This document shows positions 46,108 through 57,849 of a stretch of DNA of 64,000 bases, piece after piece. A program made the position numbers and the translations under genes. The notes beneath the pieces were generated by a model, which saw nothing but the letters and a program-made list of their open reading frames with translations, made no database searches and was not told where the DNA came from. This DNA is from Symbiodinium natans (lineage: Eukaryota; Sar; Dinophyceae; Suessiales; Symbiodiniaceae): NCBI GenBank assembly GCA_905221605.1, contig CAJNDS010002781.1, positions 118,501 to 182,500 of the forward strand, given 5' to 3'. How positions within the stretch are numbered: the first letter of the stretch is position 1; each line of letters begins with the position of its first letter.

Positions 46108-47647
46108 GATTTTCAGGCCAAAGCCTGACGTAGGCTTTGGGGAAGGCAGTAGAACAGAACTTTTACAGCTAAGCTAAGCTGCAGGGGCCCACGATTTTTG
46201 CATGTATGCTTGCTGTATGTTCAGCATTCTTTCAGTGCTGTGTGCCGAGGGCGAGGGTGATGGCAAGGTACTTGGATAGCGTGCCGTTCAGGAGCTGGGG
46301 CATTCAGTGTGCTGCTGATTGCCATCGCCTCTGTGAACACATTTGTCAAACAGGATTTTGCCGGAAATTAAGACTTAAGTCTTGGGAGGGTGGGCGAAAG
46401 TGTGGTTCTCCACCGCACCATGGATACCGAAACCAGAGCCCAACGCAGCCCCTGTCATTCTGAACTGGGCTGAAAGCACATACTCTTCGCCCACCGTCTC
46501 GATCTTAGTGACCTGCGTTGTGGGCTCGTGAAGGCGATGCACGGCTCAAGCTGCGCGAGACTGCGAGTAGACATCTCAATTCAACATGAACTCTACGGAA
46601 GATTTCGGCATGTTCTGACAGGCTGGGAATTCTTGGGAGGCCCTGTGAGAGATTACAACCCCTGAATCCTGTGATGATAAGGGTTTGAGGCTGGTGTGAG
46701 TGTAGGCTTTGGATTTCTGGTGTGGGGAGGGACAAACGGGCCGAGCCCCTCAAGTTCTTGGCCGCCTGGTGCTTGGAGCAAATAACGTCCATCAAGGTGA
46801 ACCTCGGCGGTTGGACTTGGGGCGCGTGGTGCTGGCAAAGTCAGACACCAAAAGTCGAAACAACGAGGCGAGAGGAAGGATAAAGACAAGCGAAAAGTCG
46901 TGAACCAGGAGGGCGAGAGGCAGGAAACGGGCCAGACCAGTCAGGACAAGTGGCCAGACACTGCACCGTCTCTTGAATTTACATGACGACCTTCTGCAGA
47001 GGTGCATGCAGACCGGGGCCTTGCCTGTAACCCACAACAGCGGAGACGCAAGGTTGGAATGTATATCGCAGGGGAACTAAAGAGTTGCATGTTTCCCATT
47101 GAGAAATTAATCAGACTTCGTGTTTTTGGGTTCTTAAGGGAAGGGGTTTCAAGGGGGGTATGTAACCCAAGGGTCCCCAATACTCTCCACTACTCCCTGA
47201 GGCTCCCTAAGCTTCCTAGGTACCTACCCCCCTAAAACCCCCTTGTTTAAGAACCCTACAATACGGACATCGTGTCACAACGAGGGTTTGGCAATGAGGG
47301 CGGGCTTTTCTCCTGACTTCACAGCGAATAGGACACCCTATGACTCGCCTATGACCATATCAGAGGAACTCGAAAAACCCCTAGTGTTAAAGGAAACCGA
47401 AAACCCCTCTTGAAACTTGATGTTTTGTAGCAAAATATCTTCAGGAAAAACAGCGGAACTTTCCGATTGACAGCATTTAGCAGACCTGGAGATTTCCAAC
47501 CACCATTAGAAGCTGTAGTAAGGGGGGGCCGTTTTGCAACATTTGGGGTCCTAAGTTCGGGATCAAAGCAGGAACCGGGGATAGAAAACTTATGAAACCA
47601 ACCTCAAAGATCTGCGACGATGCACAAACAAACCGAATCGGATGACT
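46108..47647. other. Weak minus-strand frames
   Basis: 46795-46505 (EHAEIFRRVHVELRCLLAVS) and 46889-46653 (EVHLDGRYLLQAPGGQELEG) are protein-like on the minus strand. 47130-47245 is rich in short inverted CCC/GGG words. Confidence 0.25.
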
Positions 47648-48262
47648 TTAAGGAACATTCGGTTTGTAAACCGAAGCTACGCAACTTGCACAAGTGTCGT
47701 GACGAGTCCGGCCAGCAGGACAAAGTCTTGAACCCTGCTTTTGGCGAAAGCATGTGGAAAACGAGCAGCATGCTCTGTCTGCTGCTGCTGCTGCTGATTC
47801 ATATCTACTGCCTGTCAGAAAAAAGAAGCCCTGAAACGGCACCTGGACTGCGCGGAGACTCTTTGCAACCTGGTCTTCTGGACAACTAGCGAAACTGTTG
47901 ACAGCAGGGCAAAAGCATCGTGCATGCTTTATGGCGAGGCGAGGAGTCTTTGCCCCCCAAGTTCCGCTACGCGCGTCACCAGCGCGGAAGCACACAGAAT
48001 CGGAGAGCATCAAACCCTTTAGCCGCTATAGCCCAAGACCTTACACCACGCACCTGTTGCTTTCTTTAACTTTAGGCACAGTTTTGCAATAATCAGCTCG
48101 TCCTCGACTGCAAAGCATGCGAAGTAGAGGGGGCCCCTCCCCCTTCGTTTCTCCAAAGATCGGTTGCCAGGCCTCCATCAAGCTCTGCTCAAAAAAAGAC
48201 TCCAGCGGACCAAGCCCCAAAACCCAGCACTTGCCCAGGATTAGCCGCAAAACGTGGACCAA
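47648..48262 (-). CDS. Two exon-like frames, unrecognised
   Basis: 48262-48041 reads LILGKCWVLGLGPLESFFEQ, SLMEAWQPIFGETKGEGPPL and LRMLCSRGRADYCKTVPK. 48013-47648 contains PRLAIKHARCFCPAVNSFAS and CPEDQVAKSLRAVQVPFQGF, then an Ala run encoded by a CTG/CAG microsatellite (47776-47797). They could be consecutive exons on the minus strand. No splice pair was proved. Confidence 0.22.
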
Positions 48263-49736
48263 ACTTGGCCTCCAAATTGGCGCCCCCCCCCCCCCCTAGT
48301 ACGGATCAGCTTACTCTCGATATTTTTTAAACCAAAGGCTCCCCTCAAGTTTGAGGCCTCTCGTAGCTTCGAGCAACCGGTTTTTGGCAAGAATGGTTGT
48401 CTGGGATAAACGATCGAGGCTTGATGCTCAAAGCAGGCCAGCGATGCTATTACCCTTTCACGTCAAGGCCGCGAGAGCAGATGCACAAACATGCTGAAGC
48501 AAGAGTTATGCACGAGGGTCCCTTCTTGGGTCCCTGTTGCAACATGTCCCAATATTCTTCGTCATGTAAGAGAGCAGACATGGCCAGACCATGCGTCTGG
48601 CAACATCTGACTATACATACACAGCATGGCCCACCACCGCAGCGGTCTTATCAGGCCCTGTCCCCTCTGAGTTGTTGCATCATCGAACTCCACTCTGGAC
48701 ATCCTGCGCGACAAGTTGCGGAGAGTGCGTCTGTCAGAAGTCGCGCTCTGCGCTTCATGCTGGGTACTGCAGTGTTTCGGGCAGGTATATCAGCATGCAC
48801 TGATCCTCCTCAGCACCGTCTGGGACTCCAAGCCTGAAATCCACAGCCGCCAACTCTCAACTAAAACCGACGTCCTCAAATCGACACCCTAACATCATCC
48901 TGAAGCCCGAAACCCTAAGACTCTAAACTCATGGTTTGGGCGTTTACTGGGATCAGGTTTTGCTGCAGTTTGCGATGCAGGGATATGGATCGCGGCCGAA
49001 TGGCATGATGATGATGATGATGAGGAAAGGGGGGAGAGGGGGGAGGAGGGGGGGGGAGGGGGAGGAGGAGGAGGAGGAGGAGGAGGGAAGCAGGAGGACG
49101 AAGATGGCGACGACGTTCATGGCAACATCTTACAGCAAATTATTTCAGCTTCCTCAAGAGTGGTGTCTTCAACTGCACAAAGTGCGGCATCTGGCAGCAT
49201 GGTTTGCTGCATGGTTTGCTCACCATGCGAACGCCGAAACTTGTCGTCCTCAGCGCCATGCATTCGCGACATAGTGTAGCCGCTGGCTCCAGGACCCAGT
49301 CTGACAAGTCAGGAAAAGGGTTGCATCCCGGATCTAAGGAGAGCCCTGACTTCCCATTCAACGACCTCTATAAACACCTGCACATGGCGCCGTTCACTCA
49401 AGCCTCCTGAAGAATTGAGAAATCCCTGCAACCGTGGCAGGCAGCTTTCTGCAGTTGCCTGGATCCATCAGGAGAAAATCGGTAAGCCAGCCAAGGCAAT
49501 CGCAGAGCCTGCAACCACACACCGCAGAACGTGGTCGGTAGGTGCAAGTATCACGTATTGGTGCCACTCTTCTACTTGGCAGCGTCAATCCTGTCTTGTG
49601 CCTGGGGCACCCCATGCGCGTGTATATTCGGCAGGGTCGCTAAAACGCCGATTGCGCCTTGGCAAGGCGCTGTGTGCCAAGATCGGTAAATGGCCCACGA
49701 GAAGTCGGAAGTCCGACTAAACCCAAAGGAGACTTT
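48263..49736. other. Downstream flank of the aldo/keto reductase gene
   Basis: Holds a C14 run (48283-48297), an ATG/GGA microsatellite (49001-49100) and scattered frames. I looked for a missing C-terminal exon of the reductase here and found none. Confidence 0.4.
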
Positions 49737-52700
49737 CTACATGACATGCGATTTTTCATGTGGCCGAATGTAAATGCTGGGATGACAAGATGTCCAACTG
49801 ACAGCCGAATGATCCCTCTTATTCTGGCCGAGCGGCTCCAGCCCTTTTATGGCTTCCATCTCCTCTGCGAAAGCGCTGCCGCAGAAATTGGGTCATCTAA
49901 TGTAAGCGAAGTGAAACAGTTTTTTGGATGCGAGATGATGTGTGTAACGGGCGAGCGGCGAGTATCTGGAGATTGACAGACATGACATAGCATGCAGTCT
50001 TTCTACTCGTTGTGTAACTCCCTCCGTCTCTCACAGGCACGGCAGCTCCAAGCTCTGTATCGCAGAGACGCCTAACTAGGCGGATTTGTCAAAATCACGA
50101 GACATGCCTTTCGGATAGCACTGCTTTGCGGCTCCTCTGCTGACAGCTCGAAACCGAATACATCGAGATTCTCTTTCAGTCGGTCTACATTCCTTAGCCA
50201 GCGCAAACGAGGCTGCCTCTTTTTGTGGCACGGATGGGGTTGTCCAAACCAGCATCCAAGCGGCTGGCTTTTTGGTATGATAGAGCATCCTCGCTGGAGT
50301 TGAAAACGTAGCACAACTTGTCCTTTGGATCCATGGAAATTCACAGAATCCTGCAGTGGCAAAATGCAGCAAGCACCCTGCTGTACTTTTGTACTCGGTG
50401 CCGGGCCGACAGTCTTGCTGTGCTTCTCTGCAATGGACGTCAAAAGTGGCTCGAGGAAACAATCGTCTTCAGCAGATGCCAGCCCAATGCCCAAGTAGGA
50501 CTTCCTTACGCTCTTTTGGAGCTTGATTTTTGTCGCAAAGGGCACAAGTTCGACAAGTGAATGATCACTTTTTTGAGTGAGTTTAGGCTTGGATTTCAGT
50601 CTGAAGGATGTTGGATAGTGAGGGCTGCAACAGCTTCTGGATGCTGAAAAAGCTTGGCGGCGCTCCCAATGGCGAATAAGCGGTCACACAGATTCCGTGC
50701 GCCTGTCCAGTTTTTACTTGTCATTGTCTTGCCAGCCGTGCTGGTATTACTACAAACTTACTGGACACGTTTGGGGTTTAGTCGCTCACTCTCGTACAAG
50801 GCCGGCAAGGTCGTTGGTCTGTGCAGGCACTACGACAAACCCAGAAGCGGTTGCTTGGGCTCGACTAAGACCCAATTTCCCCCTCTAAGCCCATCAACCA
50901 CATTGCCAGGCGCATCAGTCAAAAGAAGGCTATACTATCATCAGGGTACATCTAAGTCTCTTTGGACTTGGCAGTCTGTCAGGAATACGATCAGGCAAAA
51001 GGGTTCAGGGCACGAAGCACACAAACGCACGCTTCAGCAGTCACTGCAAACTGCTTTGAGTAAATGCGGTTTCAACCGCAAAAACGACACATAAGAGAGA
51101 TACCCCGCATTTTCGTGACTGCGCGTTTTGTTGCATAAACGTCAACCATCCTTGTCGCATTTTGTAGAAAGAGGTAAAAGCGCTGTAAGTAGCGGTGTTT
51201 GGGTCACGTTCGCAAAAGGCACGAACACTGGTGACAGCGTGTTGCAGAAACATCAACCATTCATCTGCAGTATGTGTTGCAAGCGTGTTTTTCGAGCACC
51301 TGCGGGCTTTGGCCCCCCCCCCCTTCCGCGGGCTCGGAGCTAAGGGATCGGGATCCGTTCACAGCGATAAAAGAAAGAGGGCGTGCGAGTGCTAGCGAGG
51401 TTGCACACAGTCTGCTATGTGTGCTGTGTGTATTCGTCTCCGATGGCACTAGTCACTAGTCTCCTTGACTCGCGCTAGTTTCCAGGACACTCGGCCGGTG
51501 CTTGGGGTAAGTGGGGAAGGGGTGTCCAGTGCACAGTGTACAACTTCCTGAATGCACTGCATACGCAACCGACTAGTACGTGTCGGTGATCCCGGTCAAA
51601 TATGCGCGTGCGTGTTTTCCCATCAAAAGCCTGAGGCTGAGGATGCAGGTTCACTGCTGCAGCCCTCATTTATGCATCAAAACTCAATATCAAGACTGAC
51701 ATTAGTCAGTGTTTGGTCCTTTGAACTATTAGTCAGGACTGGGTTTCTTTCTCCAGCTTGACTGCTTTTCGCCCCCGATCCTGGAAGCCCTAACCACCTC
51801 CTCCCCCCCCCCCCCCGCCCGCCAAGAAAAAAAAAAAAACCTCATGGGGAGCATCATAGCGCTTGAGCTTGAGCTTGACGTAACTAAAGAAACAGTCACG
51901 AATCTGCAGCGGTTCTCAAAAAAGTCTTCGTGCCCGCCTGGCAGAAAGCTACCAGTCCAGGCTGTTGCAGGTAGACGTGGCTCTCAATCTGGTTGACGGC
52001 TGGCGCGATGCAGGTGGAAGAGAGATTCTGGAGTCTTTCCCCTGTTTTCTAGGTATGCACCAGCAACATACGCACCACATTGCGACGTCGATTGTATAGC
52101 AATATGTACCTATACCATGTAGGTCTACTGTCCGAGACGAAGATGCACTCAAACTGGTTACCTCCACCCATGTCTAAAACAGTTTTGGTGGCCATAGCTT
52201 GACAGACCTATCACCACGATGCGTTTTTGGTCCTCAAAAGCCATGTGCCAAATAGAATCTCAAAATGCGGGTATGTCTCGATGCTAAATCGGGGGTTTGC
52301 TGGTCCAGCCACAATGCCAACAGAATCTGAGGTGTATTGGACAGTATGGGCGGCTTCGATCCTGTTCGAGCCTCGACATAACTCGACATCACCTTTGTTC
52401 AAACCAACGCCGCGTGCAAAGACTTTAGCAGATGGCAGCTGGAGGGTGCAACAGCCTACCGCTACTTGTACGACTCTCCCGCATTGTGTCTTAGGGGCTG
52501 AACACGTTCGCTATCTGGCCTGGCTTGATCTTGCAATAGGAGAGCAAGTCCATGAGCAACTGCACGTTCACGTTGCTCACACCGATGTGTTTTGCTTTGC
52601 CGACTTCCTCTCAGGACAATTGCCGCGAACTCCCTTCTCTTCACGACCGAGGCATATCTATGCAATGATTTTTGTCACCGGCACATTCGAGACTGGACGT

Positions 52701-55111
52701 AGAGAGGATGTGGGTCAATGCTACAGGGATGCGCCATGATTCATCCTTACTATGGTCATTCCAACCGCCCCCACAAAACGATGGAGCAGCTTCATTACTC
52801 TATCCAAACTCAGCATTTAGTCGCAGCTTCTGTTTCACTGTATTACCGTATTACTCTGCTTTGTGGAGACCCTGTAATTCCCATACACCTCAGGACCAAA
52901 TTAAACGAAATGCCTGCAAGGCTTCCATTGCTTCCCAGGTTTCGCCTCAGTTATCGAGCTTTTTTCCTAGCATTTGAGAAGAAATGGATTGCAAAGGGGT
53001 TCTTGCCCTACGAGCAGGCAGCCAAGACGTAGCTCGGGCAGCCTAGAATGGCCCAAGGGATTGCAGCTGAAGAGCGATAAGGCACACGATCCAGAATGAT
53101 TTTGCCAGCATTCCCTGGTTGGTCCGTCCACTTTGGCGGGTAGTATGCATCGAAAGGCACATACGCCAATGCAATAGGTTGGTGGATGAGGTAGAGGTCC
53201 ACGAAATCCTCAATGTGCTGTGGCAGGGGGCATGCTCAACTGAAGCGTTTAGTCACCACCGTTCTGCTACCCAACCAAGTCTCTAATCCCAGGTCATCCA
53301 GTGTCCGCTGGCATGCCATTGGCACATGCCTGGTGAACTGTGAGAAGCAATGCAGAACTGTTGTCAGCAGTCCTCGAGAGCCATAGGTCGAGAACTTGTG
53401 ACACACATTAGGCAAGTGTTGCATTACCAATTAAATCGGATAGAATGACAACTGAATGACACTCCTGCATTTGAGGCCAACATACTTGCAGGCTTTGCCC
53501 TCCGAGCACTCAGTACCCCTTGACAAGAAGACACCCTGATGCCATCTGCAGAGTCCACAGCAAAGGTCAACCACGACCGCACAATACTAGTTTGTAGACA
53601 ACTACCGTAGCCGAAACAGTCACACCCAGCACGGCTTACGCGATCGCAAGTCTTCTCTACGTAGGTTCAACCAGATAATCGAGGCTTTGAGAAAAATGGC
53701 AAGCAAGCAAACTTCATGATTCGATATTTCGAGGCCCCTCGGGCATTCAAAGGAGTCTGACCTCGTCTGGAAAGTTCTCCACTCATTCCCGACGCATCCG
53801 CCATTCAGATTCAAGGTTTTTAAGCAAATGCATTCACGACGTCCTGTGCGTGCGATGCTATGTCCGACCAACAGCTTCCTTCAACTGGGCAATCGTGCAG
53901 CACTTGGCTTGTCACTTGTCAGACTTGGTTTGGCTATTCGGTGAGATGGCAACATCCCTGGCATGACATCTGCACACGTGCATGTAAGTGTGTCGGTCAT
54001 GATGATGACGCGACCCATTCACATGTTCTCCGATCTCTCTTTTGAAGGTCATGACATGTCATATATCGCGCAAAGACCAAGGGCGGCGTGATCGCACAAC
54101 TTGAATACAACGTCTTCACCTTGCCGCGGTGCGACTCTGAGGCAGGAGGCCGAAGCTCAATTTCACGGATCACCCACAACACGTGACACACAGCAGCTCA
54201 CGATACAAAATGCAAAGGAGGTTTTCATGGTTATGGCCCGGTTTGCAGCAACAAGACATCTCCCTTCATCGCAGGATCCAGGTGCAGTTGAGGAGCTCCC
54301 GTCTGTGGTAGGTGTTCCACAACTTCGAGGTAACCCAGAGGTCGCCTCGAGTGCACAAGCCCTCTTGGATGGCCCGTCGAATTCCAGCGCCTACCTGGCA
54401 GGTCCAGATCGTTCTTTGCAGAGAGAAGGGCCTATGAGGGTGCGGTCGGAAGTGAAGATTGAGCAGCTCATCCGGACTCTCGGTCCATCACCCGCCTCCT
54501 TCTCGTTGCCATACGCGGCCGCACTGTCGATGTGTCGATATCCAACCTTCAACTGAGGAAGGCGAGCAACAAGTAGCAAAACTCATGTTCAGGCCTCCTG
54601 TTGCTGCTTCTGTTGCTAAGACGAGGACGACAATAACAGCAAGAACCACCACCACTTGGGTCTACAAATTGCTGCCCACACAAAAAACGTGGCAGGCGCC
54701 AGCCTCGTACGAATGGCGATATGCCTTGTTCTACATTCCTTGTCTGCCTACAACAACAATACTTCTGCAAGCAAAGCTACTAGTAGAGTGGCGGCTATTG
54801 CGATCAACAAATACTGACATACAGAGATGAACACTTTCAGCCTGCCAAAAGCAGAGCATGAGATATCACGACTTCTGCTGCAACATGGCTGTGCCGAAAT
54901 CACTGTTGTGGTGCAGCAGCTAACAACAACTACTGGCCGACCATCATTTGCACAGTTTTTTGTCTCAAAACTACTGCCACCACGGTCATCTAGTTCTACT
55001 TGGAACAGCATTGTGCGCCTTGATGGCATTGTACACCACCTCTTCAATCTTCTGAGCTTTCCAGCATCCCAAGCCGACCATGGGCATGCCAATCTCTGTG
55101 ACCGATGCCAT
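49737..55111 (-). CDS. Aldo/keto reductase, complete, 13 exons, all introns non-canonical
   Basis: NAD(P)H-dependent carbonyl reductase of the AKR superfamily, probably cytosolic because no targeting peptide is seen. I joined exons at 55111-55019, 54546-54496, 54394-54297, 53328-53283, 53208-53076, 52945-52914, 52607-52520, 51999-51938, 50702-50662, 50504-50407, 50322-50265, 50192-50135 and 49862-49737. The sum is 984 nt: 327 codons plus stop, normal for the family (about 310-325). The start reads [17 protein letters not shown], with an in-frame TAG four codons upstream. AKR signature 1 ([16 protein letters not shown] then VG) spans intron 2 and so confirms that splice. The catalytic tetrad is D38, Y43, K72 (TSKLWNTYH) and H105 (LYLIHQP). 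Cofactor-site motifs are [25 protein letters not shown] and IIPKS, followed by RLKEN. Ten introns start GC and introns 4 and 12 start GA; all end AG. The last 30 residues are divergent (the usual FNDPG-type tail is missing), so the 3' end is less certain. The substrate cannot be predicted. Confidence 0.93.
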
Positions 55112-55444
55112 TGCAGGCGACTAAGTTTGAGAAAAAGCGCAGCGCTTGCAGGCAGCCCAACGATATAATCGTTCTGGTCGGTGACGAAAGGTGGCTCAGT
55201 GGCTGAAGTTTATAGGCACTCTTTCGAAGTCCTGCTGCTTGAAAAGCTCTGCGCTTGCTTCTCCCTTATATATTCCCTTTAATCAAGAAACCTTGGGAAT
55301 TTGCACTGTTCGATGTTCAGTGCCATTGCTCGTTTGAAGGCCAGTGCATGGATGATATCCGGGGTCCACATCTGCGAGGGAACCCGCTTAGTTGCAATTC
55401 GTCTTGTTTGCTTGCAATTTGTCGGCTTCATCACAACTACGTAG

Positions 55445-55890
55445 TTGTAGTTTGAAATTGTTTCCAAGCGACCTGGTCGGCATACTTTGTATTTTTGTTT
55501 CCAAGCGACCTGGTCCTTCGAGGGGTTGCCAAACCCCTTGCCTCAGCTTTTATGGTTTAAGGCTTGCCACCCAACATCTCCTTTCAGGGCTTGGAGCTTG
55601 CCACCCAACATCTTCGTTTACTCAGGTGGCGGTCATTGCAACCGGCTGGGGATTCAAGTCTGGCCTCCTTCACATCGAAAAAAGATGTGCCTTCAGCTGC
55701 AACTGTGCCCGGCGACACAAGATTGGGGGGTCACCCGGCCAGCATCGGGTCACCCTGCCAGCATTGGCCTTAAGCTGCTGCTGCTGCTGCTGCTGCTGCT
55801 GCCGGCAACATAAGATTGGGTCTCCTTGCCAACGTCCGGTTTTTGGGGATGATGTAGGGCTTGCCACCCGACATTTCTTGAGGGGCCTCT
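55445..55890 (+). repeat. Degenerate direct repeats and (CTG)9
   Basis: TTTCCAAGCGACCTGGTC occurs at 55461 and 55498. GCTTGCCACCCAACATCT occurs at about 55562 and 55596, and with one change at 55859. AAGATTGGG words recur at about 55720 and 55812. (CTG)9 lies at 55776-55802. A 208-codon plus-strand frame here is produced by the repeats. Confidence 0.8.
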
Positions 55891-56256
55891 TTGTGGAGTC
55901 GGTTTCAAAGTTCGAACCACCATTTTCGTCACACGGCCTTTACGGCCTCAAAGTTTGCAGGAGTCAAATTACTCAAAAGGTAAAGGTCTTTGGAAAGAGC
56001 AAGTATGCAGGGGTCTGAAGCAAATAGTAAACCCAGCACCCCTCCTTGAACAAATCTTTGAATGTGAACCTCACTCACTCACACACGCAAACTTCAATGC
56101 GTGTCAGTGCTGATTCAACTTGAAATTTAAGTTCTCTCCACGGTCACCATCTGCTTGCAACCGAAGAAACACAACGTGCAGTGGTATCACGGGCACATCG
56201 TTACACTTTTGGATGATGTCTTCCAGAGCGAGTATTAACATCAGTGTGCACTATAC

Positions 56257-56684
56257 TGTCGTATCCTGATTAGTCTGGACCCCTCCAATAATGAGTGAGA
56301 AGTTTTCCAAAAATTATTCAGGAGACAAAAATTCGATTGCCCCCACAATAAAGTAGTAAAGTTTTTCGGGCATGGGTTTCGGAAGAGAGAAAAAAAGAGA
56401 ACAAGATGATGAAAGAAAAGAGCAACTGAGCTTACCTGAGCTTTCCTGAGCTTTCCTGAGCTTACCTGAGCTGAGCTCATCTGAGCTTACCTGAGCTTAA
56501 TTACCTAAGAGGAGAGGGAGAGGAAGAGGAGAGGGAAGAGGAGCGAAGAGGAAATGAAGAGGAGCCGGTGGGGGGGGCCCGGGGCCGAAAATTAGTTTGG
56601 GGGGGTCCTTTTTTTTGGTGACACTATTGCGGGGGTGGATTTAGTTTGGGGGGGGGGCCCCCCCACACTAATCAGGATACCACA
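56257..56684. mobile_element. MITE-like element, 428 bp, 22-bp terminal inverted repeats
   Basis: The left terminus reads TGTCGTATCCTGATTAGTCTGG and the right terminus, reverse-complemented, TGTGGTATCCTGATTAGTGTGG: 20 of 22 identical. TA dinucleotides flank the ends (56254-56255 and 56686-56687), compatible with TA target duplication as in Tc1/mariner-type MITEs. The interior has no coding capacity; it holds a CTGAGCTTACC tandem repeat (56426-56503), a purine-rich tract and G-runs. It sits about 1.1 kb upstream of the reductase start. Confidence 0.75.
56426..56503 (+). repeat. Tandem repeat of about 10-11 bp, CTGAGCTTAC/CTGAGCTTTC
   Basis: Seven or so units of TGAGCTT(A/T)CC with a few truncated ones, inside the MITE-like element. 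Followed by a GGAGAGG-rich purine tract to about 56560. Confidence 0.85.
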
Positions 56685-57849
56685 TTAGACGGCTTACACA
56701 GTCAGGATGTCACAAGCAAAGGCAGGTACGTCGGGCCGATATCAGCATGCTTATACTGAAGGAGTGTCTTCGTTGAGTGGCGACTCCAGTGGCGCGCGCG
56801 CCAACCCCGTTCTAAATTCAGTGACCGGCACCCAAGGGCACAAACATTCAGCACAAAAAACCTCAATGTTGTCTCTACCCAACTCGCTCCTTTCTCTTTC
56901 TTTTTCACAGCAGACGGTTTAAAATGCCCTCAAGGTCCAGATCGAATCCTTCGATCAGGTGGCATACCCGATGCCCTAACATATACAATGCTCCGCCTGG
57001 AAGCATACCACTCCCAACGCATTCTAGTTCCCCAAGGCGTTTTAACAGCAAAGCAAAGATGCGTGAAGTGGCAGATTGAAGCAGAAAGAGGAAGGAGCCT
57101 TCCCGGCTTAGATGTTGAACCGTAGCTCCAAACAGTTTGCATTTTCCCCCCCCGATTCGCCCCCTCCCCCACGTATGCCGATATGCAGCAACTCCCATCG
57201 ATACGCTGACACGTCGATTCCCTCCCCCAACCGCGCCTTTCAGTGCAAGGGTGCATTGCCACTGGTGTGATGCTGCAGATCGCCCCCTCAAACCTCCTCG
57301 GCCCTGTTAATTACGGTGTATGCGGTGTGTATCCCCCCTACACCCGCATACGCCGATGCGCCAATTCGCCGATACCCTCCCCCCCACGCCCCCCACCCCT
57401 CAGCAGCACTTCTTTTAATCTCGATGGAACGGCGAGCAAACGCAGATATTTCAACATGCCAATCCCCGAAAGCATTATTCGTACAACCCGGCACTTACAG
57501 ACAAGGTTTAAGCGGAAGCGGTATGAAAGCGAGGAAGCGCCCCAAGGCAGGTGCAAGGGGAAGGAGGTGGGTAACGAAAATCTTCACGACACCTGGCTGC
57601 CGTGAGCAGGAGATGTAAACATGTTTGCGTAACAGCAGTACCCCTCCCAAACAGAAGTAGATCCCCAAAACACTACGTCACTACGTACGACTAAGAGATG
57701 CCATCTGTGTATCGGCGTACTCACTGGCCCCCCTCCCTCCTTTCCTAAGTCCTACCCTGCCCGAACGCCGATATGCCGCCATGCCGAAAGCCCCTGAAGC
57801 CCCTCACATCAGCGACAGAGCTTGTGCCAATCACGTGTGATGGAGGTGC
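56685..57849. other. Weak frames and recurrent CGCCGATA words
   Basis: Minus-strand 57100-56905 (LPGGALYMLGHRVCHLIEGF) is weakly protein-like. The word TATGCCGATATGC / CGCCGATA recurs at about 57174, 57350, 57370 and 57768, next to C-runs, as a degenerate dispersed motif. Confidence 0.35.

Noticed and set aside
49140-49361. Possible extra C-terminal exon of the reductase
   Set aside because: No FNDPG-type motif on the minus strand; the frame ending at 49737 already gives a normal AKR length.
53603-53615. ACCGTAGCC, matching the start of the dinoflagellate spliced leader
   Set aside because: Only nine bases match, the rest of the leader is absent, and it lies inside reductase intron 3.
55392-56018. 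208-codon plus-strand open frame
   Set aside because: Made of degenerate direct repeats and a (CTG)9 run; no domain-like sequence.
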